DNA of 64,000 bases from Parelaphostrongylus tenuis (GCA_019055375.1 JAHQIW010003623.1:1-64000), one strand, 5' to 3'. Positions 45,669-57,625 are shown, counted from the first letter of the stretch. The notes: generated by a model not told the origin, from the letters alone. Translations and numbers: made by a program.

Positions 45669-46440
45669 CACTGATCATACTGCACAGAAATATAAATAGG
45701 GATTGACGAGAAAATTGCTACCAATCAAAGATTCCTTCCAAATTTTTGAAGATTCGAGTGGAAAAAAATTGATGAGAAAGGTTGCTTGCAGTCAAGCGCG
45801 GTAATGACTTGCCACACTGTGTCGTCATCGGCAGCACAGTGACAATCTTATGCGGTGGGATGACGATGAATGATGAGTGTGAACTAGGGAAACCGGCGAA
45901 CTTCGAGGCTATTTCCACCAACCACATGTCAATTTCAGGCACTTTCACGGTATAAGTACCTTCCTTTTGGTATAATTCCGACTTAGAAAGAAAAACTTTT
46001 GCAGACCTCAAATATCATCATGGCGAACTGGTCGAAAGAGATGTGGCAAAGTGTGATAAATAGAGCGGTTCGAATGTTGGCAGCGGGACCGCTTGCCCCG
46101 CAGTTCTTCTCAGCAGTTGGAGTTGTCGGCTAACACGCCAGTTTAAATAAGAATAGTCTTGAATAAATTGCAAAACAGCAAAGTTTTTTATCGACAAGCT
46201 CATGCCACACACTATTATAGCAAAGAACTTATGACCGCCTACTTTTATACATTGATTACTGAACAGCTCATAATACATTTTCAGATTCTGTTGTTCAGAG
46301 CGAGATGTCTACATAGTCAATTGCATTGGTTGTTATATATTATTGTACTCCTTCCTTGCTATCATTTCCTGAATTCGATTCTAATTTCATTTTTGAATTA
46401 ACTGGAAGGAATTCCGACTAAAATCCGCTGCTATGAAGAT
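45669..46440. other. Stretch between two RTE copies
   Basis: A 97-codon minus-strand frame at 45,718-46,011 has no recognised domain. Nothing else is supported. Confidence 0.35.
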
Positions 46441-46443
46441 TTT

Positions 46444-47742
46444 TTGAAAACGACATCGTCAAAGCGCCTTTTCGGCTGTACAAGATCCTTAATCCCACTC
46501 GCGCCTATCATCACGCATTCTTTGAAGCATCAATTTTTATGTGACTGCCGTACAACAAACGAAAACAGCGAAGACTGTTATACGTCAAGTAAACAAGGAC
46601 TTACACATAATTTGCGAAGAAAAGGTGCCTTCACAAAATGTCGGAGGCGCGAACTTTGTGTTCGCTCGGCCTTTACCGATTTCGTCGACTCACATAGAAT
46701 TCTCTCCTCTCGCTTAGCCATCCTTCGACACGAATTAGGGCCCAGTAGAAAAATCACTTTCATCAACTGTTAATCACCGACCGATAAAGATGATAAGCAC
46801 AAATTGGATGCGTTCTTTTCATTATTTGGAGAAAGTTATCCACAGTGATAAGATATTTTGCGAATTCGTTGTGGAGACTTCAATGCCAGAATAAGGAAGG
46901 CCAAAGAGAGCGATTATAGGATTGGAAAATTTGGGCCAGGTGAAAGGAATATAAATGGAAGCCGTTCCGCTGGATTCCTACCTAGCACACGTCTCTTACG
47001 TAGAAATAATACCTATTCAAAAGAAAGAACAGCTAAGCATGGGAGTCACCTAACAGCACGACGCATGCGGAGATGAACCGTAGATTAAAAAACAGAAGAT
47101 GGTGCCTGTTGGAAGCAACTGTAGTTCCATAATTCTGTACTGTGTTCGACCTCCATTTCTCTGAGCAGAGATACTGCTCAGCCGTAAGCTGTGAAAAAAT
47201 TATGTTATCAACGGGGAAAAATCGAAGGTGTTTGAGACAGAAACATACTATACGAAGTCCTATCCAACTATGGCTGGTTGATCAAGGATTATACGATAAA
47301 AGACTACGAGCTGTTTGTCGAGGGACTCGAAAGTTGTGGCGATTTGGCTTAAGTTACTCAATCCAGAATCTGATCGCATTTTCTTCACCACGAAAGAGTT
47401 GCACGATAAGAGAAGAAGACTGAAGCTGATCCTAATACAACGCATTTAGCACGGGTGATATTGAATACCAGTTGCTGAAGAGCTTTGCAAGAAGACGTGC
47501 CTTGGTACAAGCAGAAGGAACTGCTGGAAGAAGCATACAAAAGACCTTGCCTTAAAAAGCGCAGTCGAAATCTGTGTGATTACAGTGTTCCGCTGTCATG
47601 GATGATGAACGATAATAGGACCATGCTTTTATAATATGGAACCAATAGCGGAAAAGTTCAACACGATTCCTTTTCGTTTCGCCATGCCCGTCTTGCACCC
47701 CATAATCCCACTAGAGAAAACCAGGCACGCCCGTTTTGACAC
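46444..47742 (+). mobile_element. RTE LINE relic, endonuclease and linker only
   Basis: Frames in order: 46,444-46,773 with SAFTDFVDSHRILSSRLAIL and ITFINC (endonuclease middle); 46,858-47,076 with RCGDFNARIRKAKESDYRIG, where GDFNARI is a core endonuclease motif; decayed pieces with KNRRWCLLEAT-like text; then linker scraps (KALQED, LLEEAYKR, LKK) and a 47,636 frame MEPIAEKFNTIPFRFAMPVL. RT is missing. It is of a different RTE subfamily from the 31 and 42 kb copies. It is cut off at the MITE that starts at 47,743. Confidence 0.75.
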
Positions 47743-47996
47743 CACTCCGTCTACGCTACAATGCGTTATCTGTCAACACCCAACCGTCAACGGTCTGGCG
47801 TGGGTAGCCGTCACATCATTGGATATATTGTATCATTATTCCACCTCAATAGGCGGTCAAATGAAAATGAATTTTGAAATGTTATCAATACCTAATTTCT
47901 GTCAGCATAAGCGGGTTCGGTGTGGATAGCGGCTGCTCAGGCCAAACCATTGACGGTTGGCAGTTGACTGATAAGGCGCGTAGCGTAGACAGAGTG
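47743..47996. mobile_element. 254 bp foldback element (MITE-like)
   Basis: The ends are inverted repeats: CACTCCGTCTACGCTAC at 47,743 and its near-exact complement, GTAGCGTAGACAGAGTG, ending at 47,996. The homology goes on inward for about 80 bp on each side (AACCGTCAACGGTCTGG against the complement of CCAAACCATTGACGGTT). There is no coding capacity. No clear target-site duplication is visible, so the superfamily is unassigned. It lies exactly at the 3' break of the RTE relic. Confidence 0.75.
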
Positions 47997-48017
47997 ATAT
48001 CAAAAGAGGCGTAGGTA

Positions 48018-48775
48018 GTGCAACGGTTTAGCGCGCTCTCAGATGGAGTGAAATGTGAGTTCGAAAGCCACATGGAAAAAATTTTCGCATATTTTCGCAT
48101 ATTTTTGGGCGAAACTCTTAGAATCCTCAATCACTACAGCGCGATAAAGTCTAGCTCCAACCTAACATCAACGCAAAAAAGCGGCATGCGACAGACACGG
48201 GAGCTAATAAAGTCCAAAATCATTGGACTATCAGTCAGTGATAAAGGAAAAGAGTTTGTGGTAATTTCCCATCAGTTGGATGTTAAGATAATGGACAACA
48301 CCTGGAAGACACCACACTTTATCGTCCATCATCTAATACGGAATTCCAAAAGCATTATCGAATATTGAACAAAGAATAGGTTAAAATAGCAAGTTAGGCA
48401 GGTTTAGTCTACTATTCCTTCAAGATTCAAAGTTAAACCCATCATCAGCTGTGTCGACGGGCCAACGGATAGAATGACTTGGTTTTAAACTCAATACTAG
48501 TCCAACTACTAAAGCACATTCCAGCTCATCTCACCAATACCAAATGTTCTTAGATCGTCTATGTAACGCATCTTCCAACATCGCGTGCGTAATAGAACCT
48601 TACAACGTGACAGCTCTTTATACAAACGTGTCGAATGAATATGCGAGCTACGGAGCACGAAAGAACCACGAACATCTATGACTCCGCTTTTCGGCAGGTC
48701 ATGGCTTTCTTAAAAGAAAGCCTAGACTGCTTTTTCTCTTTAGATGATCTGGGAATTTAGCCAATAATTTAGAGT
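48018..48775 (+). mobile_element. Penelope-like element fragment P7 (N-terminal and early RT)
   Basis: The frame 48,018-48,368 includes RQTRELIKSKIIGLSVSDKG followed by KEFVVISHQLD, which fits the conserved region before RT in PLEs (a DKGxxxVV-type block). Then decayed RT text: KPIISCVDGPTDRMTWF, then a shifted TQMFLD-like region and LYTNVSN (motif A). It ends at about 48,775 at the same place as P5. It forms the inner end of arm 2 of the inverted duplication. Confidence 0.75.
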
Positions 48776-50039
48776 AGTGTGCAGAAACGTTTGCATCAAA
48801 TTATCGTCAAGACATCGTCGTGCGTCAGATCAGGAGACAGTTATAAAACATAATTTAGCACTTTAGTGTTACAAAAAATTGAATGTTGCTGAAGCGACCT
48901 TCCTACAAGTTTTTCTAGTAGGACTCAGACTTTAAATGTAGTACATGCTTTCTACTTATATTATATGCTAATGTCGTCCACCTTATTAGAATTAGCGCAC
49001 GTTTTCACACTTATCATTCTTCTCATGGCCATGTCGCTCGAGCTATCAGCGCGACACCGGCTGCTATCACCGGCCGTCTTCAAAGGGTTAATGAAGTCGA
49101 GTGTGGCAATCCTTAAGCATTGATCGTCGCTGACTCATTATCTTTTATTTTTTCACCGATACACTTCTACTTTTCGGATTTTATATAAGAGATTCTGTTT
49201 TGCTGAAATGCACGTTGAACTCTGATGACTCTTTCCTGTCATTTCCAGCACCTGATTGGCGATGTCGAATATTGAGTGATTGACATGAAAAAAGAAGCCG
49301 AATTAATCACAAAGTTTCAATCTTAAAACATAGTTTATAGCATTAGGTTTGATCGTCTTATAAGTTAAAAAATTGGCACTCCGTGCAACCCTTAATGGAA
49401 ATCGATTACAATTAGTTAAACCGCCACTATCCATCTACGGTGAATTGATGCGCATTACTCGCGCAATAATGAGAACATATTCTCAAATAATTCTTTGGCC
49501 TTCGTGGAGAGTTATGGTCCCATCAGCTTTTAGAGTATTTTTCAATTTACTTATTTCGATAAGGAATTACGAAAAGACACTTGGGCATAGGCTTAAACTT
49601 AAAGAACTATTGGGCCATAACTCTCCACAAGCGTCTGATTTTTTTTATTTGTGTTGAAATGATAAATGTAAAGGAGCTACAAATCTTATGTCATCCATCA
49701 GTATCTTATATCGCTGAAAAATGGCATTGGCTTTGTCAGGGGCTTAAGGATGGTCTTATAATGTAACAACAACTAACAATAGTGCTATTTCCTGACCCCT
49801 GGGCTTCAACACGAAGCGCATGAAATGGCTCTAATGTTAGAACATTCGAGGAGATAAAAGCTTCATAGATTCAGAAGAAACACTAAAAAATTTCTCTAAT
49901 TCTTTATGTTATTCTTAAGGCCGACTATCTACCCACCCTTGCATTCTTCAATAATCCTTGACATTTACCTTTCTTTGAGCCAAAGGTTGTTCTAACGCAG
50001 TTAATCCTCTCCTATCGACCGCTTCTCATAGAGCGGCTC

Positions 50040-50190
50040 AAAATGATATAGTCTGATAAGGATATGCATGTTTTGAGCTGACAGGTCTAGTGGTATACAG
50101 GCGCCAGTTTCGTCCTATTGGGACTCGTGAGTATCATCCTCCCTCTGTTCAGCCGATCCCCGAGGTTAAATAATTCTCTATAAGGAATCG
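50040..50190 (-). mobile_element. Hammerhead-bearing unit (family A, copy A3)
   Basis: Minus strand centre (50,088-50,142): CTCACGA where the core should be CTGANGA (one change, G5 to C), stem II GTCC/GGAC with a CAATA loop (perfect), GAAA, then CTGGCGCCTGTA, a near-palindrome suited to an intermolecular stem III, and TACCAC. It is the best kept stem II of family A and the counterpart of A2 in the inverted duplication. Confidence 0.55.
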
Positions 50191-50332
50191 ACGGCGACTA
50201 GCAAATTACCCCAAGTCAGCTGATGTACTTACCTGACATTGTGTTGAGCAGCAGTCGAGCGCGTAGCTGTTTAAAGAAATATACCTCTTCTATCGACCGT
50301 TTTTTTACAACTTTTGAGAGGGTGATTCAATA

Positions 50333-50490
50333 TTTGGCGTCAATTCCTCATAGAGGATTATTTAATCTCAAGAGACCGGCCTGAACAGAGGGAGGGTGGT
50401 ACTAAGGAGTTCCAATAGGACGAAGCAGGCCCCTGTATACCACTAGACCTATCAGCTAAAAACTTGTATATCCTTATCACAATTTATTCT
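50333..50490 (+). mobile_element. Hammerhead-bearing unit (family A, copy A4), extra insertion
   Basis: Absent from arm 1 of the inverted duplication, so it looks like a separate insertion of about 160-200 bp. Stem I GTGGTA (50,396-50,401) pairs perfectly with TACCAC (50,438-50,443). Core CTAAGGA (G5 to A), stem II GTTCC/GGAC with one bulge, GAAG in place of GAAA, then CAGGCCCCTGTA. The predicted cut is after 50,437. The core changes should make it inactive. Confidence 0.55.
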
Positions 50491-50529
50491 GTCTCGGCAA
50501 TTCAGCCTTTTTCAAAACCTGGAATGATT

Positions 50530-50720
50530 GGGTGGCTCAGAACCCAGTCAGCCAAACACCCCCACTACTCAGAGAAAAATCACTGAGCCTACATTTCATT
50601 TGCAACAGGCGGAAATCAACTCCCAACCTACTCACGGCTTTCAATCTCCACTGGGTTATACAGGTGGAGAACTACCGCGCAGCAATCACGGAATTTTGAA
50701 TGCACCTTCCTCATCAAATT
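50530..50720 (+). mobile_element. PLE leader fragment P8
   Basis: CAACAGGCGGAAATCAACTC and TTTCAATCTCCACTGGGTTA match the reverse complement of 34,960-35,090, the 5' part of P4. The encoded piece reads QINSQPTHGFQSPLG-like text, against NSQPTQSFQSPLG in P4. It ends abruptly near 50,720. Confidence 0.7.
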
Positions 50721-50755
50721 ACCTCCTATATATATTGCCATGTCAAGTGTCCTCT

Positions 50756-51004
50756 CTATGGTTCAAACTTGCGCGCTGTCTTATAATCCTGTGGGAAAAT
50801 GGTAACTTTTACTTCAAAATCCTCCCCACCATGTATCATCGTCTTAGGCGAACTTGGTAAGGTATACAGTTTAGATTCTTTCTTCTCGTTTAAGTGCTTT
50901 ATGAACGGGCACAGATTAACGTTTTCGTCTCGCAGGGGAATACCGGTCATTGAATCAGAGAAGACCAATCGTTCTATTGTGGTAAAAAATTCGATAAGAC
51001 TCAT
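50756..51004 (-). CDS. Unrecognised 82-codon frame
   Basis: The minus-strand frame MSLIEFFTTIERLVFSDSMT ends with EDFEVKVTIFPQDYKTARKF and EP before a TAG. Composition is protein-like and it starts with ATG, but no domain is recognised. A competing + strand frame covers 50,799-51,152. It could be an exon or part of a PLE-associated sequence. Confidence 0.2.
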   Translation of the reverse strand: MSLIEFFTTIERLVFSDSMTGIPLRDENVNLCPFIKHLNEKKESKLYTLPSSPKTMIHGGEDFEVKVTIFPQDYKTARKFEP

Positions 51005-51152
51005 TTCAAAAGCACTGGTATCAAAATCCAGTAACTTTTACCCTAACAAATATGTTCACTATAAAGGTAAAGATGTAACTATAGTGGTCAACATTTTCAA
51101 ATTATATGCGATGCATTCTGTGCACCCCGCAAGTTATGTCTTGATAATGTGA

Positions 51153-53765
51153 TTTATCTTACACCAACAGGAGCTTAGTCTACCAGAAAATATGTACCCA
51201 GTGTGCCACTAACTAGACAGACAGAATTCCACATCTATCAATTCCTATGCCTCAATAATTTTTGCCAGCAACGAGCTCTTCATGCTCAACATTCTCTATG
51301 GGAGCGAACGAGAATGAGGTGACGGACGGACATAGCCGAAAATCTCTGATTACGATGGAAGCACAAAATGCAGTATTTTATAGACTTTCATATACATCAT
51401 AGAGCTCGATTTCAGTGAAACAAAAAAAGAATATGCTTCTCATATCCAAACATTTTCCAGTAAACATACGAATTCCTTCATTTGTTGCTTTGAGAGCTTT
51501 TTGTTCATTTTTCGAGCGGCTGTAGAGTGCTATGAGAATGAGATGGTTCATAAGAAATATGATTATCTCAAAATTATGAAAGTGAAGAATGGGGAGTGCA
51601 GAAGAGTTAAGGCAAAATTGAAGAAAACATGATTTTATTATAACTTTGCGCAATCAGCTTATGGCTTCGAAAACGGCAATGTTTGATCAATGACCGAGTA
51701 TCTTCTGACTAGAATTTTAAAGTAATTTCCATATTCATATGAGCTTTCTATTAAGCATGTACAGTGAAAATTCCATTTCAGCCATTTTTCATATACAAAA
51801 TTTTCAAACGGCTGGTAAGGGTGGCGGGACTTACGAATCATCAAGTTTTTGAAATTTGCTTCGATCTTTTGCATGCAATGTAGACTAGAATATTGAATAT
51901 AGAATTCTTCTCTTGCCACATTGACCGTAGAAATCAGACTATGTCAGTCCTAGACATCCATCTTCTACGACAAAGTACCTTTATTGTACTAGTATAGAAT
52001 TTCATCAGATTTATCGATCACTCTGGTTCAGTTAATTAAGCTCTGTAACACGGAGCGCTTGGCAGGTGACTGCCAAGGTGTGCTGTGCCAATAACTGAAG
52101 AGTCACTTTCTTTCTCTCCAAAAGCCCTCATCAAAAGTGCTTGATCATGTGATTTACGACGATGCTCCAAAGAATAATCACTGGTGGTTTTGCCGTATCA
52201 GCTGTGTGAGCTGCTTTTATACTATCACTTTGTAAGAAAATTCTATACTTGTACGCATCACTACATCTCCCATCCACACTTTGCTGTAGTGAAGTTAACT
52301 TGTTTGAGACGTTCATGTAAGACTTTCTGGCACGTAGTCTGTTGAAGTTGGTGGCAGAGAGTTGCCCGCATTATAATCGTTTGTTGCCTACCTGTCTCTG
52401 TTCTTAATTTTGCGAGTTGAGGGGTTTTTTTGAGATTCACGGCCTCTTTTTTCGATTCCGCCTAATTTGGGTTCACACGTTTAAGGTTTCTTTGCCTTCA
52501 TAACTATTTTACTGGAATTCTTCGAAGTGTCTTGTTGTACAGAGTTATATTAATAAGTCCACGTGCTCAATGTAATGAGATTGCCTACTTGGTAGCGAAG
52601 AAAAAAATGTTTCTAACCTCTCAAACGATAGTTAAACAAATAACCTCCAGATTCAAAGCAGTTGACCGAACTTCTGTATACTCAAACATCTCCTTCACCG
52701 CGATCGTTATCTATGGTAGTGGAATGTTTCTAATTATAGGTCGTAGAAAGAGTTTTGTCGTATTGCCTGAGGAAATTGTTTTTACATGCATTCCATAGGA
52801 ATTTTAGCGCATCAGAAAGCTCGTTTTTTGAGCATCGTATTTATCATTTTCATTATCATTAGTCTACACGCCCTTCAGGGTGAGACTGCCCAAGAAAGAA
52901 GTTCGTATGCTGTTTGACTCCCGTTACTAACTGGGTGTCAACGCTTCTGAGACTTAAATGGTGGAATCGCGAGTTTTATCATTGCGGAATCTATATGCTG
53001 CCCGGATATGTGGCTGAATTGACATAATGTGGAAGGAAACTACGACTGATAATTTGCCTTCTCTCTGAGCTTAATTGATGTACGAATAAACTTTTTCCGT
53101 GCATTTTGAAAATGCGATAAAACTTTTTCTACAACCTATTACGATGTCAATCATCCGTAATCACTTCGTGAGCTCAAGTCAACCGTCCTTAGTAGCGAGT
53201 AAAAAGCATACAAAGCTGCAAATGCACCCTGCCAACATGCAGAAACGGCTGCTTTAGGAAATGGACACATCCTTTTGTTGTAAATTCTGTTGAACTGGTA
53301 GTCAAACTGCCGACTCTTCTCAAAAAATGAGGTTTTTATTTTGTTCTAGATTCGTAATATGTATTACTCAGAATGAGTAATTTTCGATATCCAAAACGCA
53401 GGATCCAGACAGAAGCTTTGTGCGCCGCATGTAAAGTAGATCTTTCGATAGCGTTATAGCAAAAGTAGACGAGAGTTTGCTATTTAACCTCTTTGACTCA
53501 AACATCAATCTATATTTCGGTGCTAAGAAAACGACTGACTTAGAAAGGGTAATTATGATGTTTTAAGTTTTTAGTTGATTCAGAAGATTAATACGTGCTT
53601 ATGCCGCTTTCCCTTTTTTACAGTCTCTCCCTCAACTCATCTCTCAACTACGAGAAGAACATGGTCTATGCATCGGACCAATCTCAGTTATTTTTTTTTC
53701 TCATCCACGACCTTTCCTCCAGGTCTTATGAGCTTTTCCAACACTCTTCTTTAAATTGCTTCTCA
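51153..53765. other. Anonymous AT-rich stretch
   Basis: No exon, RNA gene or repeat family is recognised. Confidence 0.4.
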
Positions 53766-53774
53766 TGTATATAC

Positions 53775-53830
<56 letters not shown>

Positions 53831-53845
53831 ATACATAGCTCCATG

Positions 53846-53888
<43 letters not shown>
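53766..53888. repeat. TA / TATG microsatellite
   Basis: Alternating TA runs and TATATG units, about 120 bp with one interruption at 53,836-53,848. The long frames on both strands here are artefacts of the repeat. Confidence 0.9.
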
Positions 53889-53890
<2 letters not shown>

Positions 53891-54531
53891 AATGTATATT
53901 CATATTGTACATAATACGCTAATGTAAGATACATTATAGATAATGAAAGATATTCAACTGCATACAAGCCGGTGAGGAGAACTTGATAACATTAGTCGTT
54001 TTTGAATTCCATTGATTTGATTTCAATAATCACAAGATGGAGTGATATACTCTGTAAAATTGATATCGAAGCCAAAGAGTGTTTCTATGACAGGACCTAC
54101 TCTACTTGTGTTTTTTGAGAGATTCTTCTGAATAACATGGACATTTCTTGAGAGTAGTTTTCGTAATCATCTCCCATTTTGTCAACAGTCCCATTAATTC
54201 CGGTCAATAAAGTTTGAACTCAACAGAAAGCCATAAATTTGCTTCCAATTCCAACTTCCTCTCGTTCCTGTACCGTATTTCTCATAGGCTAGTGCGTTTT
54301 TCCTACTCCATGAATTTCTAATCTTCACTCTCCCCACTGTCAAAACAGCTTATCCCTCAAAGTTAGCTTTTCGCACGCTGGAGGTGCTGTTTGTTATGAG
54401 AAAATCCTGGTTGGTTCACCTACCATTACAATGTCCATTTTCTTAATTAACTTTCAAAGTTAGACATTTCTGTATCACTTCACTCTTACTAATTTCAATT
54501 TTTGTGCTGCTTCTTGTTGTTGTTTTTTCAG

Positions 54532-54655
54532 CTGTGTCAATAGCATGTCCAAAACCAAATTGTTATGCTTTGATACCTTAGCTATGCTGTCCAGTGGAAG
54601 TGGTTTGCATGAAGAATGGCGGCAATTAGAGAGTATGCGCCCAAAGTGCTATTGA
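54532..54655 (+). CDS. Possible orphan exon after a strong splice acceptor
   Basis: A TGTTTTTTCAG acceptor at 54,521-54,531 is followed by about 40 codons (NSMSKTKLLCFDTLAMLSSG, then HEEWRQLESMRPKCY) ending in TGA. No partner exon or domain is recognised. Only the acceptor and the open frame support it. Confidence 0.2.
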
Positions 54656-55245
54656 CTATAGGATTGCAGTTTCGTCAGAGTTGCTTTCCCGGTTGTGTAT
54701 AAAGATTCGCTCTGAGGGATGACTGAGGTCACATTAAGACTACATTTTTTAGAGATATTGAGAGGGGTGTGCTTATCAATAGGAGAATCGAAATTACCAA
54801 TGATTTCTAGATTTTCCTCAAAGCTGTGAAGTTAAGGAAAATGTAAATTTTTGGATGCGATTAAACATCAAAAAGTTCACCTCAAACTCTCACTTTGCTC
54901 TCTTCCATGACCAACTTTAATCTATTACGCCTTCTATTCAACTATGTCAAGATAGACCTCGTAAAAAAGGTCCTAACAATCAGTGAGCATGGATAGAAAA
55001 GTGTTTAAGCGATTACTGAAATTGGAAGCAAAGATGTAGCAAGTGAACAAAATTATGCCTTTTCGTAGCTCCGTAGTTCGTAGTCGAATTATTGCTGATT
55101 TAAATGAAGAATTCCAAGGCAGCATTGACATCGATAAATTTGTCTCTTCTCCAAAATGAGAATGGTCCAGGTGACGTCGATTAGGAGAACAAGAAATTAA
55201 GATTCAAATAATTTTTCTCTATTTTATCGTTTTTAGAAGACTATT

Positions 55246-55440
55246 TCGATGTTAGAGCTGTAAATCTAAGAATGTCAAGTAATATGCAAAACTTGGAGCC
55301 TCAATAAAGAGTGGTAGCGGAACGGTGTTAACGGTGTGTGGTGGTGGCACGGAATACCTGTAATGAGCGAAACGCGAGTTCATCTCCTGCCTAAGTTTCA
55401 GAGTTTTATATATCACGCAGCATTTTTGTAATAAAAATGA
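55246..55440 (+). repeat. Dispersed repeat, copy 1
   Basis: Similar in the same orientation to 61,990-62,170: AAGAATGTCAAGTAATATGC against AAGAATACTGAGGAATATGC, and CCTAAGTTTCAGAGTTTTAT against CCTGAGCTTCTGAATTATAC. Non-coding; family unknown. Confidence 0.45.
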
Positions 55441-56387
55441 CAACGACCATTTCATGGCCTTCATAGTTTCTATATTGAAGACGACGTAATGCTAATCGCA
55501 CCAAAACATTTAGCTAATCACCGAAATGGCAGCTGACTTTAATTGCATATATGTAAATCTGTTTGATGGGTGAGTGAGAACCCGTAATGATGGGAAATTG
55601 GGAACTCTTGCAAATTTTGCTTGCCCACTGCTAGCAAATTCTTCACTAAAAATTGGAATGTCAGTTGAATTCACCAATGAGCAGAAGGTTATGTTCCGTA
55701 TGTCAATCAAAGAAGAAAACCAAGGGGTAGCGTCAATTAAGAGCAAAGATGTAGGACAGGATATGAACTTACTTTATTGATTTTACTGCCTTGTTCTTCT
55801 TTATCAGAACATAATTAAGTGCTCTTTAAACGTTCAAGTGAAAATAATAACATATTCAGGGCCAATTTGATATCAACGATGCTTGCAAGTGTTTCCACTT
55901 GAAATTTCAAGTAGGAAAAATTCTTCGAGTTGGTCGAGCTGGAATTTCACAGAACAATTCATTTACCTAAGCTTGGTGTGAAGTTATTGTGAAAAGGAGA
56001 TGGTCTTTATCGATTGACCAATACTCGTCTTGGGCATAACAGAGTGGTAAAGGTGATCAAGCTTGCTCATCGTCGAACAAAGATCGTAATGGGAATGTGC
56101 TATAGTCTCAGTGAATTCCAGAAGAGGTCTGTCACATGCACAGAATCCATTCTTTTCACAATCCACAAAGATATCAGATGATCGGATTTTTTCCAAACAG
56201 ACAAAAATCGCAATCAAACTGCGCAAGGCCGACATTCCCGAAGGCTGAACAAATTATTCGTCCCTGGGAATTTCTCCTATCCTCAGCCAATCATTTCAGT
56301 AACGTTATACGGTTTCCAATCACTTGAAAAATTCGGTATTTTACTCAGTGAGCACAAACGAGAACGATATTCTATCGTTTATTAACA

Positions 56388-56428
56388 GCAGACTACGTTT
56401 CGACGGATTTCACCTTCATCAGGGTGTG
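56388..56428 (-). ncRNA. Hammerhead-like trace, incomplete
   Basis: Minus strand: CTGATGA (56,416-56,422), a GG/CC remnant of stem II, GAAA (56,398-56,401) and CGTA. The spacing and the GAAACGTA string are like the motif at 24,156, but stem II has unpaired GTC next to GAAA and stem I does not pair. Treated as a decayed relative at best. Confidence 0.25.
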
Positions 56429-57485
56429 GAGAGGTCAAGTTGATTACAATCCAGTCAACCAAAAATATATTATGACATTGAAGAAAAGCCAAGAGACTTA
56501 GATTTCGACTGCATAGGAGATGAAATAACTTCGTCAGGCAGCCATCGTACTTTTATGACTTTTTCACTCGATTTTGTTATTAGTGTAGGCCGAACACGCA
56601 CAATTCACATGAATAGGTAATGGTCCTCTCTCGCCACGTCATTCAATATTCAGATCCACTACTACCAAATGGGTTGCCTTGCATGATTACCATTAATCAT
56701 CTTAGCGCGAGGACAACCCTTATAACTTTCAAGATCTATGCCTTCACTACAAATCTTTTGCAATATGGTGTAGCGCTCCTGTTTAGGGTTTTTGGTCAAA
56801 TGCATTCTACTAGAAAGATTATATCTTTTCTTTGTCAGTGGAAGCAAATAATGTCGCAAATTGAATTGTTTCATTATTTTCTTTGATGTCATGCACTAGA
56901 TATCGTTTAACTTGAATTTCCTTCTCAGTATCACCTGAACTTTTACCCCAATCGCGACCAGATGGACACTACATTGTCTTTGGTGTGCACAACTTTCACG
57001 CTACATTTGTACAGATTTCGATATGCGTTATTTTCTGATTTTGGCCTTAAGAATGGTTTTTCGAGCTCCTTAGCGCCTCTCAAGTATTCTCCCACTTTGT
57101 GAGTGTAGAAGTATAACGAAATTTCAAGAATTTAGTTCACCGCTTCTTTACAAACAAGAATTTAATTTGTTGGTTCTTTACTGAAATGATTTTGGTCTCT
57201 CGCTTCTTTACTGGATACTTACTACTAAATAGATAATGTTTCTAACGCGCATCTCAATTCTGAGATAACGACGCTGTTCGAATTTTATCCAGCCACACGA
57301 AATTGACTGTGGTAGCGAATGCGTCAATCTAATGCTTTATTCATAAGCGATGTTAAGTTACCTCACAACAGATGGAGTTCTATGCAAACAAATAGAAATG
57401 TCTAGAATATTTCTAGCTTCATCACTTAACTTTGCATCAATACACTTATTTATTACCTTTCATACTGTTTCATTTTTTCTTTTAG

Positions 57486-57625
57486 GAAATTTACCCGTTG
57501 CTTCAATTGAAAAACGGCTGCAGAAAATGGTAGAGTTGCAGCATCTACAAGCTTTGAACGTTTACAACGCAATCTCGAAATCATGTGGCGATCTCGCCGA
57601 CACTCTCGCCATCTTACATTATTCG
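57486..57625 (+). CDS. Orphan internal exon of an unknown gene
   Basis: Flanked by TTTTTTCTTTTAG and a TTCG/GTAAGC donor. The 140 bp exon encodes NLPVASIEKRLQKMVELQHL, then QALNVYNAISKSCGDLADTL and AILHYS, an amphipathic-helix-like pattern, with entry phase 1 and exit phase 0. No family is recognised, and no neighbouring exon could be joined with confidence, although the introns may be long. Splice signals on both sides make it the best exon in the right third of the window. Confidence 0.45.

Larger units (their letters stand above)
48340..50720. repeat. Inverted duplication, arm 2 (partner 35,000-37,260)
   Basis: Contains P7, about 1.1 kb of non-coding DNA, hammerhead unit A3 (reverse) and the PLE leader P8, plus an extra unit A4 not present in arm 1. 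Sample match: 49,735-49,800 (AATAGTGCTATTTCCTGACC) against the complement of 35,655-35,720. The two arms are about 11 kb apart. Confidence 0.8.
53889..57485. other. Mostly anonymous stretch
   Basis: Apart from the weak exon at 54,532, the repeat at 55,246 and the hammerhead-like trace at 56,388, nothing is recognised. Confidence 0.35.

Noticed and set aside
45718..46011. 97-codon minus-strand frame
   Set aside because: No domain, no splice signals, no second copy; frames of this size are expected by chance in 64 kb.
50799..51152. 117-codon + strand frame
   Set aside because: Overlaps a minus-strand frame of better composition. Neither has a domain, so only the minus one is listed, with low confidence.
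53595..53967. Open frames of 88-98 codons on both strands
   Set aside because: They are made by the TA/TATG microsatellite (Ile/Tyr and Met/Tyr repeats).
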